Made by a program: the position numbers and the translations under genes. Source: Acidimicrobiales bacterium (lineage in GTDB: Bacteria > Actinomycetota > Acidimicrobiia > Acidimicrobiales > Acidimicrobilacustridaceae). From it: 14,405 nt of DNA. The DNA lies in contig JALQSZ010000014.1 in assembly GCA_023264135.1 (NCBI GenBank), positions 1 to 14,405 of the forward strand, written 5' to 3'. The notes under the pieces are model-generated. The model did no database searches. It saw nothing but the letters and a program-made list of their open reading frames with translations, and was not told the origin of the DNA. This document shows, piece after piece, positions 14,384 to 14,405 of this stretch; the first letter of the stretch is position 1; every line of letters begins with the position of its first letter.

Positions 14384-14405
14384 GTCGCGCTGCATCACTG
14401 CCTAG

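Overview
The window is a respiratory gene cluster of moderately high GC content. It probably comes from an actinobacterium, most plausibly class Acidimicrobiia. That placement is inferred from frequent GTG/TTG starts, Ala/Pro-rich linkers, the N-terminal motif IPEHLxxR on respiratory proteins, and a split b6-type cytochrome b in place of the usual actinobacterial qcrCAB set. The sequence alone does not prove the taxonomy. I saw no mobile elements, CRISPR arrays, tRNA or rRNA genes.

Almost everything (13277 down to 1) lies on the minus strand and looks like one long transcription unit. Read in its own direction it begins with a three-helix membrane protein of unknown function and a two-[4Fe-4S] ferredoxin. 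A cytochrome bc complex follows: a cytochrome b6-like subunit, a subunit-IV-like subunit with a long cytoplasmic N-terminal extension, a Rieske protein with two predicted helices, and a membrane-anchored dihaem cytochrome c. Next comes an unrecognised membrane protein with a large extracytoplasmic domain. The unit continues into complex I as nuoA-B-C-D-E-F-G and the 5' end of nuoH, cut by the window edge. Most junctions are overlaps (TGATG, ATGA, TAATG) or gaps of a few bases. The only larger gaps are 98 nt before cytochrome b, 48 nt before nuoH and 25 nt before the Rieske gene.

On the other side of an approximately 305-bp divergent intergenic region (13278-13582), which carries two short inverted repeats, a plus-strand gene encodes a membrane-anchored monohaem cytochrome c. 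It is probably an electron carrier between the bc complex and a terminal oxidase encoded beyond the window.

Together the genes describe NADH to menaquinone (complex I), quinol to cytochrome c (b6f-like bc complex), and cytochrome c to an oxidase. The most unusual points are: a ferredoxin plus membrane-protein pair in front of a cytochrome b that retains the cysteine used for haem c_n/c_i attachment; a short cytoplasmic motif shared by the subunit-IV-like protein (two copies) and the divergent cytochrome c; a 59-residue acidic insertion in NuoG with no Lys or Arg; and 15-residue tandem repeats at the C-terminus of the plus-strand cytochrome c.
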